Assembly: GCA_902770965.1 (NCBI GenBank)
Contig: CACXUY010000005.1
Location: 62,001-126,000 of the forward strand
Direction of reading: 5' to 3'
Source of the DNA: an uncultured Lachnospiraceae bacterium
Lineage (GTDB): Bacteria; Bacillota; Clostridia; Lachnospirales; Lachnospiraceae
Length of the DNA: 64,000 nucleotides
How positions within the stretch are numbered: position 1 is the first letter of the stretch; each line of letters starts with the position of its first letter. Below, piece after piece: positions 36,313 through 45,200 of this stretch. The notes beneath the pieces were generated by a model that saw only the letters and a program-made list of their open reading frames with translations, was not told the origin of the DNA and did no database searches. The translations under genes were made by a program, and so were the position numbers.

Positions 36313-36361
36313 GTATCTATTCAGCGTCCAGACCCATGATGCCGCGCATCCCTCGTTGCGC
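36313..36361 (-). repeat. R2-family fragment forming the NUDIX gene 3' end
   Basis: On the minus strand this matches hairpin 3 and the right arm of R2 (CAACGAGGGATGCGC... GCTGAATA) with several differences. The last roughly 14 codons and the TAG of the NUDIX gene lie in it. Confidence 0.75.
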
Positions 36362-37015
36362 AGAATGGTTACAAGCATAATACCACGCCATGACGTGCAC
36401 AGCCTGCTGAAACCTCCCCGAACGGATCATTTCCTCAATTTCGCCCGAAGAATAAAGCCTGACGTTCAGGAATTCCGTCTCATCAAGCTCCTGCCCCTCA
36501 GTCCTGCGGCAGCCCCTGGCCAGATAGATATAAGCATAATTGTCCGCCAGGGTCGCGTTCGAAGGGATGGTCAGCAAATGCTCCCAGTCGTCAGACTCAT
36601 AGCCCGTCTCCTCCTTAAGCTCACGCCGCGCCGCCGCTAAAGCCATGTCCTCTCCCCCACCGTCGCGGGCACGCCTGTATGTTCCGCTGCCATCCTTGCC
36701 ATCCCACTCTATCCCGCCCGCCGGAAATTCCGTGGTGACCTCTCCTATTCCTTGCCTGTACTGCCTGACGCATATATAGCGTCCCTCCTCATCTATGGCG
36801 ATGACAACAGCATAATCACTTCTTGTATAGCTGTAAAAAGGTCCTGCCACCTTCCCATCCGGAAGACGGTAAGACAGCCTTCGGAAATCTATCCACTCAT
36901 CCCTCACAACCGTCTCCCGGCTCACCTCCTCCCAGGCAAGGCCATCCATCACATCTCTTATCCCGCCGGCCTCCTTCGGCGCTAAACCTCCCTCTTCCCT
37001 TATCCTAAGCCCCAT
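36317..37015 (-). CDS. NUDIX hydrolase, ADP-ribose pyrophosphatase type
   Basis: A protein of about 232 residues of the ADP-ribose/nucleoside diphosphate sugar hydrolase type. VRQYRQGIGEVTTEFPAGGIE precedes the Nudix box, whose core RRELKEETGY is intact with both metal-binding Glu. An insertion of about 15 Gly/Asp/Arg-rich residues separates the leading GG from this core, enlarging the loop of the box. The last 14 or so residues come from an R2 repeat fragment. The start is uncertain: ATG at 37015 follows AAAGGAG by two bases, while the frame stays open to 37108. Confidence 0.82.
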   Translation of the reverse strand: MGLRIREEGGLAPKEAGGIRDVMDGLAWEEVSRETVVRDEWIDFRRLSYRLPDGKVAGPFYSYTRSDYAVVIAIDEEGRYICVRQYRQGIGEVTTEFPAGGIEWDGKDGSGTYRRARDGGGEDMALAAARRELKEETGYESDDWEHLLTIPSNATLADNYAYIYLARGCRRTEGQELDETEFLNVRLYSSGEIEEMIRSGRFQQAVHVMAWYYACNHSAQRGMRGIMGLDAE

Positions 37016-37178
37016 ATCTCCTTTAACCTCCATCTTACAACGCTTAAGCCGACTGCAGCTCCGCCAAGTCCCGAAACAACCGCGTCCGCAATCCCGGCTT
37101 GCCCCCAAGACAACTATATCAGCAGTTATGTTTTGTCCTCCCTACATTATACAGCACCAGTCATTTCACGCAAGAGCC

Positions 37179-37230
37179 ACAAAGAAACCAGGGCGGCTTG
37201 TCCTTAGCAAGGCCTCCCTGGTTTCTTTGT
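37179..37230 (-). terminator. Terminator downstream of the transglutaminase-like gene
   Basis: A perfect 15-base stem ACAAAGAAACCAGGG (37179-37193) with CCCTGGTTTCTTTGT (37216-37230). It lies beyond the R2 element that follows the gene at 37452; the T-rich arm permits use in either direction. Confidence 0.7.
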
Positions 37231-37232
37231 TT

Positions 37233-37397
37233 GTAATTATTCAGCACCCCAAGATAACTGTTAGAATACAGGACGAAGTGCCTGCACTTCGGACGTATTA
37301 TAACAGTTATCTTGGGGCGGACAAGGCGCACAGCGCCTCTGGCCGCCCCACAACGAGGGATGCTCAGCATCCCGAGTCTGGGGTGCTGAACAGTTAC
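37233..37397. repeat. R2 repeat, full copy
   Basis: The terminal arms GTAATTATTCAGCACCCC (37233-37250) and the complement GGGGTGCTGAACAGTTAC (37380-37397) enclose three hairpins: AAGATAACTGTTA/TAACAGTTATCTT (37251-37263, 37301-37313, with inner GAAGTGC/GCACTTC), GGGGCGG/CCGCCCC (37314-37320, 37343-37349, with inner GGCGC/GCGCC) and GGGATGC/GCATCCC (37357-37363, 37367-37373). It has no coding content. Confidence 0.9.
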
Positions 37398-37451
37398 CTT
37401 TGTTTCATAAATAAGTGACTGTTCTGAATGCAGCTCTGGAAAAAGCGAGCT

Positions 37452-40010
37452 TTACGGCGCGATCCCGTAGTCCTTACACAGCTTTGAGAACTCCCTGGAG
37501 CCGGCGAAGCCCCTCACTATTTCCTCTCTGGGCACTCCGCTCACTATGGCCTTCAGCCAACTGTTCATTCCTCCTTCGTCAGGCTCACGGTTCATTACCG
37601 TGCGATACAGCAGCGTAAGGAACGCCTCATCGCTGTGGTTGGCGTTCTCAAATTCTTTGCTTATGAAGAACTTCCTGGCGACACTGCCGCCTGACTCTCC
37701 ATTAACTATGGTCCGAACCCAGCCAAGCTGCCCTTCCCGGTCTATCTCCGTTCTCTGAAGGCAGATAAGGTACAGCCTTGCCACAAACATGGTGACCTGT
37801 GAATGATTATCAAGATAGTCCCTGGATTTATAGGTGCCGACATCGATCCCATAATCGCTGCATAGCGTGCTGAATTCTCTGGATTTTGTGAAGCCTTCAA
37901 ATATCTTTTTTCTGGTGAAGCCCTGCCTGAGCATGTCCGTCCATGCGTCTATGCCCGATGCGTCAGCTTCACGGTTCATCATAGCCTCGTACAATTTGCT
38001 GACATATTCCCTGTCGGAGGTCATCCTCGATTCAAATTCACGGCTGAAGAAGAAACCATGTGCCACATTTGATCCCGTATCCGAACCATCAACAAGCTTG
38101 GCATACCAGGATTTCTGCCCTGCTTCGTCAGGCTCACGCTGAAGCACTATCCTATAAAGACGGCCCACATAGTCCCATACGGACCAGTTGATTTCATTAT
38201 TGTCATTAGGATCCGTGGTCGAGGTATAGGTATTGTACGCGAGCTCAGGGAACTGCACTTCATCATACATGATGCCGGTCGAGAAGCGCCCTATGGGCAT
38301 ATGGTTAGACTTGCATGCGCCAGAATCCCTGCCGCTCAGGAACCACGAGTTTGAGTTCGCGGAATCATCGAAGGTACAGTCCACCAGATACCACTCCCCA
38401 TCCTTCATCAGGGCATAGTTCCACATGTGATCCATGTTCTGAAGCGAAGCATAGGATTTGCCTATCACGATTATGGCCGGCGCTTCAAATTCATCGCAGA
38501 TGATCTTGAAGAGCTTTGAGTAGCCCTCGCAGACGCCGCTGTGGTCATATTTCGCAAGTAAGGGTCCCGTGATGGTGTGGGCATAGCCGTAAGCATTCAT
38601 GTCAGAGCTGCTGGCAGCCGATGAATTATAATGCATCAGACCGTTGATATATTTCTCCGTCTCACGGAATACGGCGATCCTGCTGGTGTCGCTCCCTATC
38701 CTCTTCTTGACTGCCTCAAACGCGGTGACGAGGGCACTCTCAACGCCCTCCACCTCGTCAAGTATCCCCTTGTAATACTGGCGAAGCGAGAAATCAATCT
38801 GACGGATGACCGCCATCCCTCTTTCTTCGTCATATTTCAGGCGAGTGATGGTATTGATTCCGTTTGTCCAGAAAACCTTGGGGTTGTCCTTGAGCCAGCA
38901 ATCGTAAGCTTTGACCTTGTTGACGTAGAAGTTTTGGTACGCCTCCGACGTGCGGTAAGTCCTGGCTTCAAACTCTGCCTTCGTGCAGGGGATGTAGACG
39001 TACTCATTCTCAGGAAGCTCATAAGGAATATAGACGCGCTCCGATGAAGGCATGCTGCTGTCATAGCTGTTGAACATCAGGGTCTGCTCATCGATTTTAT
39101 CGATGTATGAGTAAAAATTTTTCTCTTCCCTGTCAAGCTGCACGAAGAATTTCAGGAAATCATCTCCCGACCGCTCAATGGCTAAAGCCGGATCTGTCGC
39201 CCCGATATAATCTCCGTCGGCACTGTTGCCCCCGGAGCCTCCTTGACTGTAAGAAGGTACAGACCCATAATCTCCGATATCTGTCTTATCGGCCTCGACA
39301 TCCGGAGTCAGGGGATTAAATATTACTTCCTCGACAACAGAATCATCGTAGCTTGGCTTCTTTGCAGAAGAAAAAGCCACGACAGCATCGGCGCCGTCTT
39401 CATCGCTATGGTAAATGTACGTGATTCCCAGCGATGAAAGCCTTACGTTAATGCTTTCATTATATTCGTATGAATAAACATCCGAATGTTCAGTTGCGTA
39501 ATCTGGTGATTGCTTATTTGAAAGAACTGCTTCTTGTCTAACTGAAGATGTGAAAAGGTCGTCAGTTTCAATCTGGTTGGTAGATACAGCTGATGAATTT
39601 GCCTCAGACTCGATCTCTGATATGCCGCTGCTATGCTCTACGGAAGATGGTAAAGCAGCCAGAGTTCTTGAACCATATTTTTCGATATTTGTGGTGGTAT
39701 CGTCTTCTGGTGTCGAACCTGCATCAAACTGTGGTGTTAAATGTGTCTCTGATAAGCTTTCGGATTCAGATATGGGCTTGGCTTCATCGTAAGTCGGACC
39801 GTTTCTTACCCCGGTTCCGTCTTTAGTCTGAGATCTGTCGATAGTTTCCGCCCTTGTGGCCGAGATATCCTCAGAGAAGCCCGATGCAATGCTCTCTTCG
39901 GATCCTGCCGCAGGAGCTGCTATTGCAGCAACAGGCGCCATGATCATGCCGGCCGCCAACAGCCAGGCAAGCATCGCAGCACCTGCTGCATGCGAATTGC
40001 TTTTCCTCAT
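37452..40010 (-). CDS. Secreted transglutaminase-like protein with DUF4214 array
   Basis: An 852-residue exported protein. A signal peptide (about 1-32) is followed by a Ser/Thr/Glu-rich low-complexity stretch to about 180. The centre holds a transglutaminase-like (papain-fold) domain with the complete triad: Cys in GVCEGYSK near 492, His in DHMWNYA near 528 and Asp in WYLVDCTFDD near 543. It may be a protease or crosslinker of the cell surface. Residues about 610-852 are four DUF4214 units ending LCKDYGIAP. The ATG at 40010 lies seven bases past the yajC stop, so the two are co-transcribed; its ribosome binding site (AAAGGG) is weak. Confidence 0.85.
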   Translation of the reverse strand: MRKSNSHAAGAAMLAWLLAAGMIMAPVAAIAAPAAGSEESIASGFSEDISATRAETIDRSQTKDGTGVRNGPTYDEAKPISESESLSETHLTPQFDAGSTPEDDTTTNIEKYGSRTLAALPSSVEHSSGISEIESEANSSAVSTNQIETDDLFTSSVRQEAVLSNKQSPDYATEHSDVYSYEYNESINVRLSSLGITYIYHSDEDGADAVVAFSSAKKPSYDDSVVEEVIFNPLTPDVEADKTDIGDYGSVPSYSQGGSGGNSADGDYIGATDPALAIERSGDDFLKFFVQLDREEKNFYSYIDKIDEQTLMFNSYDSSMPSSERVYIPYELPENEYVYIPCTKAEFEARTYRTSEAYQNFYVNKVKAYDCWLKDNPKVFWTNGINTITRLKYDEERGMAVIRQIDFSLRQYYKGILDEVEGVESALVTAFEAVKKRIGSDTSRIAVFRETEKYINGLMHYNSSAASSSDMNAYGYAHTITGPLLAKYDHSGVCEGYSKLFKIICDEFEAPAIIVIGKSYASLQNMDHMWNYALMKDGEWYLVDCTFDDSANSNSWFLSGRDSGACKSNHMPIGRFSTGIMYDEVQFPELAYNTYTSTTDPNDNNEINWSVWDYVGRLYRIVLQREPDEAGQKSWYAKLVDGSDTGSNVAHGFFFSREFESRMTSDREYVSKLYEAMMNREADASGIDAWTDMLRQGFTRKKIFEGFTKSREFSTLCSDYGIDVGTYKSRDYLDNHSQVTMFVARLYLICLQRTEIDREGQLGWVRTIVNGESGGSVARKFFISKEFENANHSDEAFLTLLYRTVMNREPDEGGMNSWLKAIVSGVPREEIVRGFAGSREFSKLCKDYGIAP

Positions 40011-40016
40011 CAATTA

Positions 40017-40379
40017 TTATCCCTTTTTCTCGTTCTCGATATTAGCTGAAGCTGCCGCGACGGCATCCATCGGCTTTTCAACCTGTACGATGGAGCTCTT
40101 CTGCATCGGGATGCGGCAGTTCTTGTTATTGCCGAACTCAACAATAACAGTGTCCTCAGTGATATCGATGATCACGCCGTAAAAACCTGCTGTAGTCAGC
40201 ACGCTGTCGCCGACTTCCAGTGAGTTATTGATAGCCTCGCGCTTTTTCTTCTCCTGATTCTGCGGGCGAATGATCATCAGATAGAAAAACAGTCCGATGA
40301 TCACGATATAGATCAGGAAAAAGGACAATGATCCGCCTCCAGCGCTGGCTGCATCAGTGCTTGCAACTAGAAAATTCAT
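40017..40379 (-). CDS. yajC: Preprotein translocase subunit YajC
   Basis: A 120-residue single-pass membrane protein that associates with SecDF. One helix (about 17-38, FFLIYIVIIGLFFYLMIIRP) is followed by the family block PQNQEKKKREAINNSLEVGDSVLTTAGFYG. I start at the ATG at 40379, seven bases after GGAGG, rather than 21 codons upstream. tgt lies upstream as in many Firmicutes, but secD and secF do not follow; a large surface protein gene does. Confidence 0.93.
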   Translation of the reverse strand: MNFLVASTDAASAGGGSLSFFLIYIVIIGLFFYLMIIRPQNQEKKKREAINNSLEVGDSVLTTAGFYGVIIDITEDTVIVEFGNNKNCRIPMQKSSIVQVEKPMDAVAAASANIENEKKG

Positions 40380-40687
40380 AATGTTGATTCCTCCATTTCT
40401 TGATAAATCATATCTGTCCAAAATCACTTCCTGTAAGGGCAAGACCCATATCGGCCGCCCTGCAGAAAAGCGCTGCCGGTCAGCTCAAAACCGGCATATA
40501 TAGCTTAAGGAATCACAGACCGCACTGAGATCCGATTCCAAAGCTCTCCTGTTGTGCTATATAAGTCTTTTTTGCATCCCATCAGCAGGCAAAGCTCGCT
40601 CTCCGGCTGATGAACGCGTGCCTCAACCGCAGCGGACTGTCCTCAGAATGAGGCTTGCCCTGCATCCTGCGTCGGACCTGTCCTCGC
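40380..40687. other. tgt-yajC intergenic gap
   Basis: 308 bases without a supportable gene. I see short GC-rich inverted repeats (for example GCCGGT/ACCGGC around 40483-40495) but no clear terminator, promoter or known RNA. Confidence 0.5.
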
Positions 40688-41824
40688 TTAAGTCTCCGCA
40701 TGGCCTTCGACGGCAGACAGCTTCCTCGCCTTGTACTCCGGCCAATAGTCCTCATCGATAGCCCGCCTGATCTCCACCATCATCATGTTGTAGAAATACA
40801 GGTTATGCATGACGCACAGCCTCAGTCCAAGGATCTCGCCAGCCTTCAGAAGGTGGCGTATGTAGGCCCTGCTGTACCTGCGGCATACGGGACAGCGGCA
40901 GGTCTCATCTATCGGCCTATTGTCCTCCGCATACCTCGCGTTCAGCATGTTCCTCCGTCCCTGGTTCGTGTAGACATGCCCATGCCGTCCATTCCTGGAT
41001 GGATATACACAGTCAAAAAAATCAATCCCGCGATCAACACCCTCAAGAATGTTCGCCGGAGTACCCACGCCCATCAGATATGTGGGCTTGTTATCTGGAA
41101 GATAAGGAACAGTGACATCGAGGATGTGGTACATCTCCTCGGTCGGCTCACCAACCGCAAGACCGCCGACTGCATAACCGTCCAGGTCCATAGCTGCGAT
41201 CTCCTTGGCATGGTCTATGCGAAGGTCATCGTATGTGCCCCCCTGGTTGATGCCAAAAAGAAGCTGGCGCGGGTTGACAGCATCTGGTTCCGCATTCAGC
41301 CGGCTTATCTCCTCACGGCAGCGCAGCAGCCACCGCGTCGTGCGCGCGACACTGTCCTCGACATAGCCCCTCGGAGAAGGGTTGCTTACGCACTCATCAA
41401 AAGCCATAGCTATGGTGGAACCAAGGTTAGACTGTATCCGCATGCTCTCCTCAGGTCCAATGAACATCTTCCTTCCGTCGACATGGGAGCTGAAGCTCAC
41501 GCCCTCCTCACGTATCTTCCTCAGACCCGCAAGTGAGAAGACCTGGAAGCCGCCCGAGTCAGTAAGTACCGGTCCTTTCCAGTCCATGAACGTCCTAACG
41601 CCGCCGAGCTTTCTGATCAGCTCCGAACCAGGCCTGACATGCAGATGATAGGTGTTGCACAACGCGACCTGAGTTCCGATCCCTTCGAGATCTTCAGCCG
41701 AGAGTCCGCCCTTTATGGCGGCGGCCGTAGCCACGTTCATAAATACAGGAGTCTGGATGATTCCGTGTACTGTAGTGAGAGTGGCTCTCTTGGCTCTGCC
41801 TGATTTCTTCTTCAATACATACAT
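40688..41824 (-). CDS. tgt: Queuine/preQ1 tRNA-ribosyltransferase
   Basis: This enzyme swaps guanine-34 of GUN-anticodon tRNAs for preQ1 on the way to queuosine. The 378 residues have the family start, the nucleophile Asp in LTDSGGFQVFSL, a second Asp in FDCVYPSRNGRHG and the zinc site CRCPVCRRYSR with a later His. Length and ends are normal. The start ATG has only a weak GGTGAG site. A good promoter lies 73-101 bases upstream. Confidence 0.95.
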   Translation of the reverse strand: MYVLKKKSGRAKRATLTTVHGIIQTPVFMNVATAAAIKGGLSAEDLEGIGTQVALCNTYHLHVRPGSELIRKLGGVRTFMDWKGPVLTDSGGFQVFSLAGLRKIREEGVSFSSHVDGRKMFIGPEESMRIQSNLGSTIAMAFDECVSNPSPRGYVEDSVARTTRWLLRCREEISRLNAEPDAVNPRQLLFGINQGGTYDDLRIDHAKEIAAMDLDGYAVGGLAVGEPTEEMYHILDVTVPYLPDNKPTYLMGVGTPANILEGVDRGIDFFDCVYPSRNGRHGHVYTNQGRRNMLNARYAEDNRPIDETCRCPVCRRYSRAYIRHLLKAGEILGLRLCVMHNLYFYNMMMVEIRRAIDEDYWPEYKARKLSAVEGHAET

Positions 41825-41896
41825 AACTCACCAAACATCATGCACCCTGCTCCATGAATCCGAACCTGTTTTAAGGTTTACAACAGATACATGCTT

Positions 41897-41925
41897 AGTA
41901 TATCGGAAAGCCCTTGTCATTTCAA
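41897..41925 (-). promoter_or_regulatory. Promoter of tgt-yajC
   Basis: On the minus strand: TTGAAA (41920-41925), a 17-base spacer and TATACT (41897-41902). Confidence 0.75.
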
Positions 41926-41983
41926 GTGCTTTTGCGTTATACTATTTCCGATACTCGATAAAGAAATACCGAAGATTTATGTT

Positions 41984-42145
41984 ATAAGTCCCTGAGGCGA
42001 ACGCGCACAGACGAGAGCTTGCTTTCTGATGGGCTCGGTCACCGAAGGACAACCGGTATGAGCACGGGCCCGCGCGGCGGACGGAAAGCGCGAATACCTG
42101 TCAGCGTGGCGGGAGCGCGAAGCATGGAGCCACGCGGAGACTTAC
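41984..42145. repeat. R1 repeat, diverged full copy
   Basis: It has the left end ATAAGTCCC, the linker GAAGGACAACCGGTATGAG, hairpins B and C with compensating changes (for example GCGC pairing with GCGC in place of GCAC with GTGC) and the right end GGAGACTTA. The long stem A is not preserved. It lies in the 480-base gap between divergent tgt and the glycosyltransferase gene. Confidence 0.85.
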
Positions 42146-42304
42146 ATACATGGCGTTGCCGGCTGCCCGGCATGCAGGCTTGCATAGGCGGAATCATGAC
42201 GGTCATCCCTGCATAACGGCAGTCACGTAAGCTATTGTCACCGCCGCGTTCGGCATTCGCCGATGTCGTGCCGTATAATTAATGCAGTACATTTGGGGGA
42301 TTAA

Positions 42305-43507
42305 ATGTCATCTGGCAAGATTTGTTTTGTAAGCATTCGCTACGGCGAAGAGGTTAACGGCGGCGCCGAGCTTCACTGCCGCCAGCTCGCCGAGCATATG
42401 AAGAGATACTATGACCACATCGACGTCCTCACTTCCCGGGCAAAGGATTACATGACTTGGCGGAACGAGTATCCTGAAGGCGGCGAGATGCTGAACGGCA
42501 TCCGCGTGATCCGGTTCTCAACAGTCCATGAACGTGATCAGGAGGCATTCGACGAGATCAATCTGCGGCTGCTTCAGGACCGCCTTGCACCGGAAGATGA
42601 GAAGACATGGTTCGAACTGCAAGGTCCCTACATGCCGTCCATGATACATTACCTTCGGGAGCACAAGAACGACTACGATGCCATCATATTCATGGCATAT
42701 CTCTACTATCCGACGGTCATGGGGCTTCCCGAGGCGGCTGAACGAGCGATCTTCCTTCCGCTCGCCCACGATGAACCCTTCCTGAAGATGCAGACCTATC
42801 AGAGGCTCTTCCACATGCCGCGTTTCTTCCTATATAATACTGACGAAGAACGCAGGATGGTCCATTACTATTTTGAGAACGAAGAGATACCCGACGAGCT
42901 TGGCGGCGTAGGCGTCGATCTCCCCGATACCATAGACCCTGCCGCTTTCCGCGAGAAGTTCGGCATCAACGATCCGTTCCTGCTTTACATCGGGCGCATC
43001 GATGATTACGGCAAGAACTGCGGCACGCTCTTCCGTTATTTTCAGGAGTACAAGCACCGCCAGAAGGGCGATCTGAAGCTCGTTCTCATGGGCAAGGCCG
43101 TCATGGACATCCCCGAAGACCCGGACATCATTTCCCTCGGCTTCGTCAGCGATGAGGACAAATTCAACGGGCTGAAGGCCGCGGAGATGCTCGTTCTGCC
43201 CTCGCGCTTCGAGAGCCTTTCTATGGTCGTCCTCGAGGCGATGAGCGTGGGAACCTCGGTCCTGGTCAACGGCGAATCTCCGGTACTCAAGGCGCACTGC
43301 GTAAAGAGCAACGGCGCGCTTTATTACAACGGCTACCTTGAATTCGAAGGAGCCGTCAGATACCTGCTCGAGCATCCCGAAGAAGTGAGGCTGCTCCATG
43401 AGAACGCGCATAAATACGTACAGACCAATTATATGTGGGATGTGATCACCGAAAAGCTCCACCGCATGATAGAGGCTGTTTCCGGATCCGCCCCTGCCAG
43501 GCAGTGA
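42305..43507 (+). CDS. Glycosyltransferase, GT4/GT1-type
   Basis: A 400-residue cytoplasmic GT-B fold enzyme. The N-terminal domain has the glycine-rich acceptor loop YGEEVNGGAELHCRQLAEHM. The C-terminal domain has LLYIGRIDDYGKNCG and the donor-sugar motif around LPSRFESLSMVVLEAMSVGTSVLVN, with the E-x7-E pair. No membrane segment is seen. The neighbours do not form a polysaccharide cluster, so donor and acceptor are unknown. AGTACATTTGGGGGA precedes the ATG. The stop codon lies in the first unit of the tandem repeat at 43502. Confidence 0.87.
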   Translation: MSSGKICFVSIRYGEEVNGGAELHCRQLAEHMKRYYDHIDVLTSRAKDYMTWRNEYPEGGEMLNGIRVIRFSTVHERDQEAFDEINLRLLQDRLAPEDEKTWFELQGPYMPSMIHYLREHKNDYDAIIFMAYLYYPTVMGLPEAAERAIFLPLAHDEPFLKMQTYQRLFHMPRFFLYNTDEERRMVHYYFENEEIPDELGGVGVDLPDTIDPAAFREKFGINDPFLLYIGRIDDYGKNCGTLFRYFQEYKHRQKGDLKLVLMGKAVMDIPEDPDIISLGFVSDEDKFNGLKAAEMLVLPSRFESLSMVVLEAMSVGTSVLVNGESPVLKAHCVKSNGALYYNGYLEFEGAVRYLLEHPEEVRLLHENAHKYVQTNYMWDVITEKLHRMIEAVSGSAPARQ

Positions 43508-43661
43508 CAGGTCTTCCGTTACTGCCCGCCGGCCAGTGACAGGTCTTCGTCTTCTGCGCCGTCAGGCAGTGACAGATCTTCGGTCTCTGCGCGCGCCAGC
43601 CAGTGACATGTAATCGGGTCCTCCCCGCTAACCAGTGACAGTCTTTAGGTTTCTCGTCAAC
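43502..43661. repeat. Five imperfect tandem repeats starting CAGTGACA
   Basis: Units start at 43502, 43534, 43567, 43601 and 43633, with a decayed sixth at 43662. Periods are 32, 33, 34, 32 and 29 bases. Each begins CAGTGACA, continues with a TCTTCGGT-like block and ends GC-rich. The first unit includes the stop of the glycosyltransferase gene; the array fills the gap to the next gene. Confidence 0.85.
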
Positions 43662-43687
43662 CAATCAGAAACAGGAGTGATAAGAAT

Positions 43688-45094
43688 TTGGAACCAAGTG
43701 ACATATGGCAATTATTGATACTCGTAGTGTTGATATATCTTTCATCCTTCTTCTCATCGGCTGAAACAGCGCTGACCAGCGTGAGCCGGCTTCGGCTTCG
43801 AAGCCTCGCGGACGACGGCAACAAGAAAGCCGCGCTCGCGCTCCGGCTCATCGATGAGGAGCAGCCAAAGATGCTGACGACGATACTCATCGGCAACAAT
43901 ATCGTCAACCTCACGGCCTCCGCCATCTCAGGCGTCATGGCGTCCCGTATCGGAGGCAGTCTCGGAGTCGGCATCGGCACCGCGGTACTGACTCTGCTGA
44001 TACTGATCTTCGGGGAGATCTCGCCGAAGACGGCAGCTTCCATCAATTCCGAGGAAATTGCCCTTAGATCGATCCCCATCGTACATTTTCTGATGTATTT
44101 CCTCACGCCGCTCATCTTCGTCATCAACGGCATAGCCCATGGCATCTTGTGGCTTAAACACATCGACATGGACAGCTACAGCACCGCTACGACCGAAGAC
44201 GAGCTTCGCACCATGGTAGAGGTCAGCCACGAGGACGGCATCATTGAGAACGATGAGAAGGAGATGATAAACAACGTGTTCGACCTGACCGATTCTCAGG
44301 CGAGGGATGTCATGGTTCCGCGCGTGTCTGTCGAGTCCATCGACGTTCATGCCAGCTATGAGGATCTGATGAAGGTTTTCTCTGAGCAGCGTTTCACCAG
44401 ACTGCCGGTATACGATGAGAACCCGGACAACATCATAGGCATACTGAACATGAAGGACGTGATCCTCTACGACCAGAACACACCCTTCAACATCAAGGAT
44501 TACGTAAGGGAAGCGTTCTTCACCCATGAATTCAAGAATACCTATGAGCTCTTCCTTGAGATGCGCAAGGCGGCTGTCACCATGTCCATCGTCCTTGATG
44601 AATACGGCATCATGGTAGGCGTCATCACCATGGAGGACATCCTTGAGGAGATCGTCGGCGAGATACGCGATGAATACGATGAAGAGGAGCTCGATGAGAT
44701 CAAGAAGATCGGTCCCGGCGACTATATCATCGAGGGACAGTGCAGCCTCGACGACTTGAATGACATGATCGGCACGGACCTGAAGAGCGAGGATTATGAT
44801 TCCATAGGCGGATATATGATAGGCCTGCTGGACCATTTCCCTGACCGCGGCGAGCAGGTGGCGGATGCCGCCGGCAACAGCCTCAGAGCCGTGAAGGTTG
44901 ACGGCAACCGCATCGAGAAGGTGCGCCTGGTCCTCGCCGGAAGCGCTGGCAATGCCGGAAGCACGGGCAGCGCAGGCAGCACCGGAGGCGCGAAGGATGC
45001 CGCAGGCATCTTCGGATATGCCTCAGGCAACAGTGTTAAGAACGCGAACAGCGTAGGGGATGCACAGCGTCCTGAATCCGGGGCACTTGAATAG
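43688..45094 (+). CDS. HlyC/CorC (CNNM-CBS) family membrane protein
   Basis: A 468-residue protein of the hemolysin C/CorC family, probably involved in magnesium or cobalt handling. It has a CNNM transmembrane domain (about 1-190, with SSFFSSAETALTSVSR), a CBS pair (about 205-325) and a CorC_HlyC domain (about 340-415). After residue 415 comes a Gly/Ser/Ala-rich tail, and the final residues (GDAQRPESGALE) lie in an R2 repeat fragment. The start is a TTG at 43688, about ten bases after AGGAG; no ATG fits better. Confidence 0.88.
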   Translation: MEPSDIWQLLILVVLIYLSSFFSSAETALTSVSRLRLRSLADDGNKKAALALRLIDEEQPKMLTTILIGNNIVNLTASAISGVMASRIGGSLGVGIGTAVLTLLILIFGEISPKTAASINSEEIALRSIPIVHFLMYFLTPLIFVINGIAHGILWLKHIDMDSYSTATTEDELRTMVEVSHEDGIIENDEKEMINNVFDLTDSQARDVMVPRVSVESIDVHASYEDLMKVFSEQRFTRLPVYDENPDNIIGILNMKDVILYDQNTPFNIKDYVREAFFTHEFKNTYELFLEMRKAAVTMSIVLDEYGIMVGVITMEDILEEIVGEIRDEYDEEELDEIKKIGPGDYIIEGQCSLDDLNDMIGTDLKSEDYDSIGGYMIGLLDHFPDRGEQVADAAGNSLRAVKVDGNRIEKVRLVLAGSAGNAGSTGSAGSTGGAKDAAGIFGYASGNSVKNANSVGDAQRPESGALE

Positions 45095-45098
45095 TTAC
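45055..45098 (+). repeat. R2-family fragment forming the HlyC-like gene 3' end
   Basis: It aligns with 37355-37397 (hairpin 3 and right arm of R2, through AGTTAC) with about ten differences in 43 bases. It encodes the last dozen residues and the TAG. Confidence 0.75.
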
Positions 45099-45113
45099 AT
45101 CACGATAAGCAAT

Positions 45114-45152
45114 GGGCTGCCGCAGGGGATATAACCTCATATGCGGCAGCCC
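45114..45152. terminator. Hairpin between convergent genes
   Basis: GGGCTGCCGCA (45114-45124) pairs with TGCGGCAGCCC (45142-45152). The T-tract is poor, but its place between two converging genes suggests a shared terminator. Confidence 0.55.
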
Positions 45153-45200
45153 TCGCTGTCCCTGACTATGGAGATGTCACCGAAAGAGCAGCGGCCGTAC

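Noticed and set aside
8557-42145. R1 as an insertion sequence with its own transposase
   Set aside because: No copy contains or adjoins a transposase or IscB-like gene in this window, so autonomous mobility cannot be claimed.
43502-43661. Possible CRISPR array
   Set aside because: Only the first eight bases are well kept, the between-repeat parts resemble one another, and there are no cas genes nearby.
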